A program made the translations under genes and the position numbers. From Bacillota bacterium (lineage in GTDB: Bacteria; Bacillota; UBA4882; UBA8346): DNA of 64,000 nucleotides. The notes under the pieces were generated by a model. The model ran no database searches. It worked only from the letters and a program-made list of their open reading frames with translations, and had not been told where the DNA came from. Shown here in pieces: positions 26,184 through 34,450 of this stretch (position 1 is the stretch's first letter; every line of letters starts with the position of its first letter). Location: the NCBI GenBank assembly GCA_023401925.1, contig JAEXDA010000019.1, positions 124,001 to 188,000 on the forward strand. Reading direction: 5' to 3'.

Positions 26184-27911
26184 TCAGCAGACTACCCCTT
26201 CAGCCGTTGCAGCGAGAATTTGCTCCACCGCCGCCGCTGTCTCTTGATTGCATATCTCATCGGCAATATGCTCCGCCACTTCTCTGGATACGCCGGTAAT
26301 GACCCGTTTGACCGGGGCCATACCGGCGGCGCTCATACTCAATGTTCGAAGGCCCAGTCCAACCAAGGCAATCGCCGCACGGGGATCGCCTCCCATCTCT
26401 CCGCAAACCGAAAGCGGTTTCCCATACTTGGAAAACTGCTCTGCGACCAATCGAATCAGCCTGAAAACCGCCGGATGATAATTCTGATAATAAGCGTCCA
26501 CTGTCTGATTCATCCGGTCTGCCGCCATTAAATACTGGCACAAGTCGTTTGTGCCGATACTGGCAAAATCCACTTCCTTCACCGCTTTATCAGCGATCAA
26601 CGCAATGGACGGAATCTCGATCATGATTCCCAGCTTGATGTCTTTGTTGTAGGGAATACCTTCTCCCTCCAGTTCTTTCATGACCATCTGAACAAACGCC
26701 TTGGCTTTCCGAAAGTCGTCCAAACTACCAACCATCGGGAACATGATCCGAAGATCACCGAAGTAGGAAGCGCGCAGCGCTGCGCGTAGCTGGGTACGGA
26801 AGATTTCTTTTTCCTCCAGGCAAAGACGCAAAGCGCGCCTGCCCAGAAAAGGGTTCTCCTCTTGCGGCAGCTCCATGTAGGGCAGCTGTTTGTCGCCTCC
26901 AATATCCAAAGTCCGCAAAATCACCGGTTTTCCACAGAACGCTTCCACCGCAGCCTTATAGGCCTTGTACTGCAACTCCTCGTCCGGCAATTTCTCCTTG
27001 CTTTGCATAAAAAGGAACTCGCTACGCATCAGGCCAACCCCGTCGGCCGCGGCAATTTCTTCGGGGCTCAAAACATCGACCGCGGAGATATTCACTTCGA
27101 TGTCAACCACCGTACCGTCCTTGGTAACCGCCCGGACATCCCGGTATGCATTCATCGTCTGAAAATGCTTTAGACCTTCCAGCTGTATCCGCTGATAGTA
27201 TTCTTTTTCCTGCTTATCCGGACCCAGAATCACAACTCCCTTTGTTGCGTCAACAATCACTTCTTCTCCGTCGCTAACACAAGAAAGCACACCATTCACA
27301 CCGAGCACAGTAGGAATGCCGAAGCTTCTTGCAACAATAGCCGTGTGAGACGTTACCCCGCCGATTTCGGTTACGATGGCCCGTACATTTTTACGGTCGA
27401 TTGTCGCGGTATCGGAAGGAAAGAGCTCCCGTGCAAACACCACATAGGGTTCCAGCAGCAGCGATAAATTCTGCTCCGGCTTTCCGGCAAGGCAGCGCAA
27501 GATACGGTTGCGGACATCCTTTAGGTCCGCCACGCGTTCCTGGGTAAATTCATTTTCGGCTTGAGCCAATACACCGATGAACATGTCATAGGTTTCAGAA
27601 ATCGCCTGCGAGACTGTTTTTGCGCCAGCAATCAGCCCGCGGATCTCTTGATCGATAGCTTCGTCGTTTAACAAAATCTGATGAGCCTGAAAAATTTTCC
27701 CTTTCTCCGGATCGCACCGGGACAGAGACGCCTCAATACGGCCCAATTCTTCCCGGGCATGTGCGAGCGCCCGTTCATAAGCCTTCAGTTTCTCCTCCAC
27801 GCCGCTCAGGCCATCTGCTTCATACGCCACGCCGGCCGGATCATAGGGTTGGTAGATCAAGGCCTTTCCGAACACAACGCCGTTGTAAACCGCAATCCCG
27901 CTTTTCTTCAT
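26184..27911 (-). CDS. ptsI: PTS enzyme I (phosphoenolpyruvate-protein phosphotransferase)
   Basis: 575 residues. The start is ATG 27911 with AAGGAG 8 nt away. The phospho-His (His189) is in GGVTSHTAIVARSFGIPTVLGV-type sequence. The PEP-binding barrel has DGVGLMRSEFLFM, RTLDIGGDKQLPYM, FLGRRALRLCL, MIEIPSIALIAD, FASIGTNDLCQY and the catalytic Cys in LSVCGEMGGDP. It takes phosphate from PEP to HPr. Enzyme I is usually a general housekeeping protein; here it is inside one sugar operon, making the system self-contained. Whether the genome has another ptsI cannot be seen here. Confidence 0.95.
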   Translation of the reverse strand: MKKSGIAVYNGVVFGKALIYQPYDPAGVAYEADGLSGVEEKLKAYERALAHAREELGRIEASLSRCDPEKGKIFQAHQILLNDEAIDQEIRGLIAGAKTVSQAISETYDMFIGVLAQAENEFTQERVADLKDVRNRILRCLAGKPEQNLSLLLEPYVVFARELFPSDTATIDRKNVRAIVTEIGGVTSHTAIVARSFGIPTVLGVNGVLSCVSDGEEVIVDATKGVVILGPDKQEKEYYQRIQLEGLKHFQTMNAYRDVRAVTKDGTVVDIEVNISAVDVLSPEEIAAADGVGLMRSEFLFMQSKEKLPDEELQYKAYKAAVEAFCGKPVILRTLDIGGDKQLPYMELPQEENPFLGRRALRLCLEEKEIFRTQLRAALRASYFGDLRIMFPMVGSLDDFRKAKAFVQMVMKELEGEGIPYNKDIKLGIMIEIPSIALIADKAVKEVDFASIGTNDLCQYLMAADRMNQTVDAYYQNYHPAVFRLIRLVAEQFSKYGKPLSVCGEMGGDPRAAIALVGLGLRTLSMSAAGMAPVKRVITGVSREVAEHIADEICNQETAAAVEQILAATAEGVVC

Positions 27912-27915
27912 GGCC

Positions 27916-28194
27916 TTACTCCTTTTCTCCAAAACCGGACTCCACCACCGCGATCAGCGTATCAACCGCTTCCCGCTCGTCCGCGCCTTCCGCCGTGATC
28001 CCAATCTGGCTGCCGCAGGCGACGGAAAGTGATAATACCAGCACCAGTGATTTGGCGTTGACCTTTGTGCCGGGTTGCTCGTTTTTGTGAATTGTTATCG
28101 CAGATTTAAACTTGATCGCTTCCTTCACGAGATCCGCCGCCGGCCTCGCATGAAGGCCGGACTTGTTGCAAACTGTTGTCTGTCTTGTGTACAC
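27916..28194 (-). CDS. ptsH: HPr phosphocarrier protein
   Basis: 92 residues. His15 in KSGLHARPAADLV is the enzyme I target. The regulatory-serine position is Ser49 (VNAKSLVLVLSLSV), though the residues after it differ from the usual SIMGVMSL, so recognition by HPr kinase is uncertain. It ends with GADEREAVDTLIAVVESGFGE, like other HPr proteins. The gene lies 4 nt before ptsI. Confidence 0.94.
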   Translation of the reverse strand: MYTRQTTVCNKSGLHARPAADLVKEAIKFKSAITIHKNEQPGTKVNAKSLVLVLSLSVACGSQIGITAEGADEREAVDTLIAVVESGFGEKE

Positions 28195-28225
28195 CGTGTG
28201 ACTCCTTTATCTTTAAAAATAGATC

Positions 28226-28483
28226 CTACCGATATTTATCCATATACGCCGAAAGCTGCTCCAACGCTTCCTGCTCGTCCACTCCCTCGGCGCGAAGCGC
28301 AAACTCGGCGCCGGGGAAGATGTCTGCACCTATAAAGCCCAAGAAGGATTTCGCATCAAAACATTTTTCGTTACAACAGATTTCGATTTTGCTGTGGAAC
28401 CCTCCCGCTACAATAACAAATCCACTGACAAAACCCATATCTGTGTCTGGTGCAAACGGCAGCCGAAATTCTTTCATCGTCAT
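28226..28483 (-). CDS. HPr-like protein lacking the active-site histidine (Crh-like)
   Basis: 85 residues with HPr-fold order: KEFRLPFAPDTDMGF, KIEICCNEKCFDAKSFLGFIGADI, then GAEFALRAEGVDEQEALEQLSAYM. The SGLHARPA segment is replaced, so no phospho-His can be assigned, while the regulatory-serine region (AKSFLGFIG) is kept. That is the pattern of Bacillus Crh, a regulatory HPr. I start at ATG 28483: the upstream in-frame ATG at 28504 coincides with the expected transcription start of the sigma-54 promoter. First gene of the operon. Confidence 0.82.
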   Translation of the reverse strand: MTMKEFRLPFAPDTDMGFVSGFVIVAGGFHSKIEICCNEKCFDAKSFLGFIGADIFPGAEFALRAEGVDEQEALEQLSAYMDKYR

Positions 28484-28515
28484 GGCGTCTTCCCACCCTT
28501 CCATTCATTTCTATA

Positions 28516-28531
28516 TGCAATTTTTGTGCCA
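28516..28531 (-). promoter_or_regulatory. sigma-54 (-24/-12) promoter of the amino-sugar PTS operon
   Basis: The minus strand reads TGGCACAAAAATTGCA, a perfect match to the TGGCAC-N5-TTGCA consensus. Transcription would begin about 12 nt downstream, near 28504, just before the HPr-like gene. The divergent neighbours are sigma-54 and a LevR-type activator, which makes the assignment very strong. Confidence 0.93.
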
Positions 28532-28629
28532 CCAAAATGTATTTTCTAAAATATTGATTAAATTTTTTTTTAAACTAGGTTACGGTATGATATAATTAAA
28601 CATAATCATTCATGAAGGTATCGTTAAAT

Positions 28630-29979
28630 ATGGAATATTCTCTGCAAAACAAACAAATTCAAAAAATGATGCCGCAGACCCTGCACAGCCTGCAGCTTCT
28701 TTCGATGCCGCTGTTTTCCCTGACCAGGTATTTAGGGGCCATGGTTTTGAATAACCCATACCTGGAGCTACGTTATGACACGCAGGAAACACTGTTTCCC
28801 TTTTACAATATACCCCATAGAACATCGCCAAACCCGGCTGACAGCGGACTGGCTGAAACGGCGAGCCCTTCGTCAGGCTCCCTCTCCCGGCCGTTGGCGT
28901 TGAAGGAACCATTATTCGTCCGTGAAGAAAGCTCCCTCTATGAACATCTGCGGTTTCAAGCCGGATTTTGTGCTTTTTCCCCGAAGGAAGCCGTATTCGC
29001 CGAATACCTGATCTTCAACATCAATAGCGCCGGCTATCTTGACGAAAATCTTGATAGGGCTGCAGCCGCCACTAGTTGTAGCCGTGAACTGGCCGAACGT
29101 GTCTTAAAAGTTGTCCAAACCTTCACTCCACGCGGCATAGGCGCCAGAAGTCTCAGTGAATGTCTCATGCTGCAGGTTGACAGCCAGATCGCCGATTATG
29201 ATATCCTGATGCAAATTCTGCAGGGGGATCTTCCCGCGTTGGCCGCCCGTCAGTTTTCCTCCCTGAAACGGAAATACAAAATCAGCTGTTCACGTATTCA
29301 ACAAATACTGGACTATGTGCAGACACTGGACCCAAAGCCGGGAAGCCGTTTCTCTAACAACCCGTTTACCCCTTACATCCTGGCGGACGCCGTGGTCAAC
29401 CTCTCCGGACAGCATCCGGAAATCTCGATCCACGGTGAAGCATCTTCCCTGCTCTCTTTCGACCCGGACTATATGAAGGGTGTAATCGACGCGGCAGCGT
29501 CGGAATTTCTAAAAGAGAAAAAAAACGAGGCCGCCAGCTTGATCGGCAGCCTTACTATGCGATATCATGCTTTACAGCTGCTCGTCTCCTATCTAGTCGT
29601 CAAGCAGCACCCCTTCTTTGCCCATGGCCCGGAAGCTCTTCGTCCTATGACGCAAAAACAAGCAGCAGCAGCCATTGGAATGAACCCTTCCACAATTTGC
29701 CGCTGCATCCACGAAAAATACCTCAGTACACCATGGGGAACTTTCCCTTTCCGTTACTTTTTCTCCAATCCATTAAACGACAGTGATTGTCCCGCGGAGG
29801 TTGCCCGTAACACGATCCGGGCTTTAATCGCAGGAGAGGATAAGTCCGCTCCGCTATGCGATACGGATATTGTGCGACACTTGGCGGAAAACGATATTCA
29901 TATTTCCCGGAGAACCGTCGCCAAATATCGTTCTCAGCTTGGAATTGGCGGCCAATCCATGCGAATCCGCTATGTATGA
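28630..29979 (+). CDS. rpoN: RNA polymerase sigma-54 factor
   Basis: 449 residues from ATG 28630 (an ATG at 28612 is also in frame; AAGGT lies between them). The N-terminal activator-interacting region has Leu/Gln-rich LQNKQIQKMMPQTLHSLQLL. The middle holds the core-binding domain, and the C-terminus has a helix-turn-helix (KQAAAAIGMNPSTICRCIHE) and the RpoN box ISRRTVAKYRSQLGI. A -10-like TATAAT at 28591 suggests its own sigma-A promoter. Being next to one sigma-54 operon it may serve mainly that operon, though other genes elsewhere may use it. Confidence 0.94.
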   Translation: MEYSLQNKQIQKMMPQTLHSLQLLSMPLFSLTRYLGAMVLNNPYLELRYDTQETLFPFYNIPHRTSPNPADSGLAETASPSSGSLSRPLALKEPLFVREESSLYEHLRFQAGFCAFSPKEAVFAEYLIFNINSAGYLDENLDRAAAATSCSRELAERVLKVVQTFTPRGIGARSLSECLMLQVDSQIADYDILMQILQGDLPALAARQFSSLKRKYKISCSRIQQILDYVQTLDPKPGSRFSNNPFTPYILADAVVNLSGQHPEISIHGEASSLLSFDPDYMKGVIDAAASEFLKEKKNEAASLIGSLTMRYHALQLLVSYLVVKQHPFFAHGPEALRPMTQKQAAAAIGMNPSTICRCIHEKYLSTPWGTFPFRYFFSNPLNDSDCPAEVARNTIRALIAGEDKSAPLCDTDIVRHLAENDIHISRRTVAKYRSQLGIGGQSMRIRYV

Positions 29980-29997
29980 CCTATCGGCAGGATATGT

Positions 29998-32805
29998 ATG
30001 AAAGGAGAATTTCCTTCATTGACACAGTTGGATCAAATTCGGAGTTTTGTGGAAGAACGCTGCCTTTCCGCCAAAAATGCCAACCGGAAAAACGGCGTTC
30101 AAGCCAGCACGGTCGCGGAGCATTTCGGGATTTGGCAGGGAGAGGCCACCAAGGCTCTCAACGAACTGGTCTCTCTCGGCCAGTTGGACACGGTCGGTAT
30201 TCGACCGATCCTTTATATTCCGGCATCAAAGACGGAACCGGCATCAACAAACTGCTTGCCGGATATACCTCCCTTTGCCAAGATGATCGGTTATAACGGT
30301 AGTCTGAAATACCAAACACAAATAGCCAGCGCCGCCGTATCTTATCCTCCTCACGGGATCCATGCGCTGATCATCGGCAAAACAGGAGTCGGCAAATCCC
30401 TGCTGGCCTCGGAAATGGCCCGCTATCTATCGGAAACCCGCGGCGCCGCGGTTCCTTTCATCACCTTTAACTGCGCGGAATATTCAGATAATCCGCAGTT
30501 GCTTCTGGCCCAGCTGTTCGGCTATGTAAAAGGCGCCTTTACCGGCGCAGAAACTAACAAATCCGGGCTAATCGAGATCGCCAACAACGGTATCCTGTTT
30601 CTGGACGAATTGCACCGTCTTTCTCCCACCGGGCAGGAAATGCTTTTCACCTTGATCGATAAAGGCCTATACCGGCGGCTGGGCGACACCACCGACCGCA
30701 CGGCCGGGGTCATGATCATCGGCGCCACCACCGAAAACCCATCCAACTTCCTGTTGAATACCTTCAAACGCAGGATCCCTCTGATCATCCGAATTCCTGA
30801 GTTAAGTGAACGTCCTATCCATGAACGGTTGGATATTATCGCGCAGTTTCTTTACGAAGAAGCCCGAAAGTTAGGACGCCCCATTCACCTCTCTTATCTG
30901 GCCCTAAAACTGCTGGCCTCCTTCCGGAGTGAAAACAATATCGGGGATTTACGGAATGAAATTCGGATTGCATGCGCGCAAAGCAATTGGTTCTATGGCC
31001 ATTCCGACGCCACCAGCGAGCCGAATCTTTTCATCGACATCTATAATCTTTCCCGGAACCTCAGCATCCATTACGCTGCGGACGAGCATGTGGATGCCTA
31101 CCTGTCAGCCGCCGGCCTGGACGCCGGTTTAGAAATTTCTTGCGACCATCCCCTTTCCTTTTCTCCTGCATCCGGCCAGGTCCTTATGGCCTTTGATTTT
31201 CAAAACTTTATTGAACAAAAAATGCTCTTTTATCGCGGACTGGGCAAAGATGTTACCGAAGCCGAACACCTGATTGTAACGGATTTGGACAAACAGTATA
31301 AGCAGCACGGCAAGAATACCATTTCCGGCGGGACGGCCCCTCTTGGTATCCTCTATGGCTCCATTGCCCCCGTCGTCTGGCAGGCGACTCATGAATTGAT
31401 CCAATATGCAACCATCGAATTTGGAAAATCCTACGATCAGGATATCATCAATTCCATTGCCTACTATCTGCAGCAGCTCAAGTTTTACGCCAACGCAGGA
31501 CGGATTATCTTTAGCCCCAGCAATTTTGAGAGTATATCCGAGTTTCCAAAAGAAAAGTCCTTTGTCGTCAAAATCATGCCTTTGCTGAAAAATTACCTTG
31601 GCATCGAGCTGATGGATGGCGAAATCATGCTGCTGGCTATGTTGTTGGCCCATGTCTCCGTCGGCCAGCATCAACCGTCGGTCAATCTTCTGCTGTGCGG
31701 TTACGCCAGTTCCGCTACTGGAATCGCCGCTTTTGCAAATACCTTACTCAACACCAGCTTTATCAAAGCGTTGGATATGTCCGATAACCTTGATGTGGCG
31801 ACGCTACGCTCCAAAATTTTCGGTATTCTGGGCAATAATTTTCAAGACACTCTCATTCTCTGCGGCCTCAACGTTGCGTCCATTTTATGGCGGGCTTTAT
31901 CCAAAGACTCTCTCCGCTATTTCCGGATCCTTCCCATACTGGACCCGATGATCGTTCTGGAAAGTGCGCGGATGATCCTGATGACCCATAACGGCATTGA
32001 CGAAATTGCCTCCAAACTGGCCGGCGATTATCATGACTATCTTGGCTCGGCAATGAGCGAGGTGCTCACCACGATCCGTCCGGCTTCCTCTTCCACCGAG
32101 GAGGGCGCCGATGATATGCGTGATGTGATCATTACCTATTGCATCACCGGCGTCGGCAGCGCGCGCATTGTCCGCGAAATGCTTCTGCAGGATCTGTCGG
32201 TTGCCTCCACCATCGATATTTTGCCGCTGGGTATCAAGGATGATATCTTTTCGATATCTCTCCGGCTTGGCAAGCGCCTGAAGCTGATTATCGGCATCAT
32301 GAATCCAGAAATTCCCGGCGTTCCTTATGCCAGTATTGAGCAGTTCCTTTATTCCAAAGGACCCGGTGACCTGTTGCGGAGCAAAGGAATCAGTCTTCCG
32401 GCGGACGGCGATATCCCCGTGGAAAATCTCTCCAGTATGCCTTTAGAGGTGCAGCTACAGCACATCCGGGAACACCTGTATTACTTTGCACCCTCGCTGG
32501 ATGTCAAAAAAGTGGAAAAAAGCGCCCGCTATATTATTGAAAAGGTCATGCAATTATGCCAAGTCCCTCTTCCGTCCGATTTGATCGTCCGCATATACAT
32601 TCACTGCGCCACCATGTTTGAACGTATCACCACCACCGCTCCTATTCCCATGCCCCTGGATGGTTATGCGGCGATTGAGCACAACGCCGATTTATTTCAA
32701 AAATTGAAAGATATCCTCAACACCAGTGCCGAAGATTTGGATCTCACTATCACAGACGCCGAAGTCTATTACCTGATGATTACTCTCCCGTTGCTCACTA
32801 AGTAA
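29998..32805 (+). CDS. LevR-type sigma-54 activator with PRD and PTS-like domains
   Basis: 935 residues. Order: winged-helix DNA-binding region (1-85), AAA+ domain with Walker A GKTGVGKS at 127-134, the sigma-54 contact loop YVKGAFTGAE near 176-185 and Walker B ILFLDELHRL; PRD1 (about 440-555); a IIA-Man-like domain in which the usual phospho-His position reads Tyr569 (LLCGYASSATG); a IIB-like domain with Cys715 (TYCITGVGSA); and PRD2 with His869 (YIHCATMFERI). It should activate the -24/-12 promoter next to it, tuned by PTS phosphorylation. It follows rpoN by 18 nt, so the two are cotranscribed. Confidence 0.93.
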   Translation: MKGEFPSLTQLDQIRSFVEERCLSAKNANRKNGVQASTVAEHFGIWQGEATKALNELVSLGQLDTVGIRPILYIPASKTEPASTNCLPDIPPFAKMIGYNGSLKYQTQIASAAVSYPPHGIHALIIGKTGVGKSLLASEMARYLSETRGAAVPFITFNCAEYSDNPQLLLAQLFGYVKGAFTGAETNKSGLIEIANNGILFLDELHRLSPTGQEMLFTLIDKGLYRRLGDTTDRTAGVMIIGATTENPSNFLLNTFKRRIPLIIRIPELSERPIHERLDIIAQFLYEEARKLGRPIHLSYLALKLLASFRSENNIGDLRNEIRIACAQSNWFYGHSDATSEPNLFIDIYNLSRNLSIHYAADEHVDAYLSAAGLDAGLEISCDHPLSFSPASGQVLMAFDFQNFIEQKMLFYRGLGKDVTEAEHLIVTDLDKQYKQHGKNTISGGTAPLGILYGSIAPVVWQATHELIQYATIEFGKSYDQDIINSIAYYLQQLKFYANAGRIIFSPSNFESISEFPKEKSFVVKIMPLLKNYLGIELMDGEIMLLAMLLAHVSVGQHQPSVNLLLCGYASSATGIAAFANTLLNTSFIKALDMSDNLDVATLRSKIFGILGNNFQDTLILCGLNVASILWRALSKDSLRYFRILPILDPMIVLESARMILMTHNGIDEIASKLAGDYHDYLGSAMSEVLTTIRPASSSTEEGADDMRDVIITYCITGVGSARIVREMLLQDLSVASTIDILPLGIKDDIFSISLRLGKRLKLIIGIMNPEIPGVPYASIEQFLYSKGPGDLLRSKGISLPADGDIPVENLSSMPLEVQLQHIREHLYYFAPSLDVKKVEKSARYIIEKVMQLCQVPLPSDLIVRIYIHCATMFERITTTAPIPMPLDGYAAIEHNADLFQKLKDILNTSAEDLDLTITDAEVYYLMITLPLLTK

Positions 32806-32811
32806 AATTAG

Positions 32812-32842
32812 GGTCAATACCAAAGGTTTCTTGCTGATTTGC
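32812..32842. repeat. short copy C of the dispersed repeat family
   Basis: GGTCAATACCAAAGGTTTCTTGCTGATTTGCC is nearly identical to 40679-40711 inside copy A. On the minus strand it encodes the same ANQQETFGIDP string. It lies just downstream of the MATE gene, as copy B lies just downstream of the MATE remnant. Confidence 0.65.
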
Positions 32843-32902
32843 CCAAAGAACAAAAGAATCTCTTGCAGCCGGGAATTCCACCTAAAGAGTTGAAATTCCA
32901 TC

Positions 32903-34300
32903 TCAAATGCGAATATTTTTCCACTCTCCCTTTTTGAACCTTGCATAAAACAAACCACTTCGTAAAACTAAGTCCATACCGATACCCACCCAGATTCCAT
33001 AGATACCCAGATGGAATAACACCCCTAAAATATACCCCAACAGCAGACGAAAAGCCCAAACCCCCAAAAAGGTTACAAATGCGCAATATCGGGTATCACC
33101 CGCCCCCCGCAAGGAACCCGAAATCACCATTGATAAAATATGAAAGGGAAAAGCGCCAATAAAAATGCGAACAATTTTAGAGCCGATCCCAATTACTTCC
33201 TGATCGACAGTGTAAAGATGATAAAAAAACTTGGGGAAAATAAAAATGATAATCGCAACGGGGACCATGATAGACATCGCCAGTTTGGTTACATTATCCA
33301 TCATTTGTTCTGCTCCGTTTGGATCGGCTCTCCCCAATCTTTGCCCGATTAAGGTAGTGGAAGCTATGCTAAAACCCATTAAGGGCATATAAAGAAGCGA
33401 CATCAGCGACATTCCGATGGAGTGAGCGGCGATGGAAACCGTTCCCATGCCGACTATCACGACAAGTAAAACCAATTTCCCCCCACTCATCAATAATTGT
33501 TCCAATCCCGCCGGAAACCCCACTTTAAAGATCCGATATAAGTTCTCCCTATCCCAATTGAATTTTTCCAAAAGGCGAAGTTGGACAATTCGACTCCCTC
33601 TGAAGACTAATGATAAAACAATCCACGCGCCCGTCAAATAAGCAGCGGCAATTCCCAGCGCCGCTCCTTTTATATGAAAGGCCGGAATGACAAATTCCAA
33701 GCCCAAAAATTTCAGCTTTAACCCGTAAATGAAAATAAAACTAAAAATGATATTCACTACATTCATGAGCAACGTTATTTTCATCGGAGTTTTGGTGTCT
33801 CCGGCCCCTCTTAAAATCCCAAAAACAATCAACGTGAGAATCACTAACGGATAAGAAAAAATAACAATATTGAAATAGGTTGAGGCATTGGCAATCACAC
33901 TTGCTTCAGCATTAATATATAACACCGACAGGATTGGTTTCTGCAACCCCATTAGCAATACCGTTATCCCCAAAGATAAAATACTTCCCGCATATAAAGC
34001 TTGCTTTGCAACATGGTTAATTCTTTTAAAATCACCCCGCCCAACCAGGCGGGCCACCAAAACGGTGCACCCCACCGCCAAAGCCGAAAAGAAAGAGATA
34101 ATAACTTGTGAGAGTAAGTCAACCATATTGGCCGCGGCAATCGCCTCTTTACCGAGCCTTCCAACCATGATCACGTTAACCATTCCCAAAGCCATGATCG
34201 AAGTCTGTTCAATGATCACCGGCACCGTAAGTTTGATGATTTGTTTTCGGATATTCTCGCGGGATGGCTCCCTTTTTGGATTTTCAGATTCGCTTTGCAT
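32903..34300 (-). CDS. MATE-family multidrug/toxin efflux transporter
   Basis: 465 residues with about 12 hydrophobic segments in two similar halves, the MATE norm. Family marks: KLTVPVIIEQTSIMALGMVNVIMVGRLG-type opening, ALAVGCTVLVARLVGRGD, and second-half GFSIASTTLIGQRLGRADP. It would export cationic drugs or metabolites using a Na+ or H+ gradient. The ribosome binding site is weak (AGGA). The gene is convergent with the LevR activator. A 3' remnant of a close relative lies at 19210-19299. Confidence 0.93.
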   Translation of the reverse strand: MQSESENPKREPSRENIRKQIIKLTVPVIIEQTSIMALGMVNVIMVGRLGKEAIAAANMVDLLSQVIISFFSALAVGCTVLVARLVGRGDFKRINHVAKQALYAGSILSLGITVLLMGLQKPILSVLYINAEASVIANASTYFNIVIFSYPLVILTLIVFGILRGAGDTKTPMKITLLMNVVNIIFSFIFIYGLKLKFLGLEFVIPAFHIKGAALGIAAAYLTGAWIVLSLVFRGSRIVQLRLLEKFNWDRENLYRIFKVGFPAGLEQLLMSGGKLVLLVVIVGMGTVSIAAHSIGMSLMSLLYMPLMGFSIASTTLIGQRLGRADPNGAEQMMDNVTKLAMSIMVPVAIIIFIFPKFFYHLYTVDQEVIGIGSKIVRIFIGAFPFHILSMVISGSLRGAGDTRYCAFVTFLGVWAFRLLLGYILGVLFHLGIYGIWVGIGMDLVLRSGLFYARFKKGEWKNIRI

Positions 34301-34450
34301 TCGAGTTGTCCTGAGTTCAGTCGGTCTCTTTCTTAAAGTTCACAAGAAACCATTGGATCAAAATTAATGATTCAAAGGGGAAATTTAGGTCGGCCAAGGC
34401 TTCCCTTCATTTCCCCAATTAAAATTACTATTTCCCTTTAAAAAAGAGGT

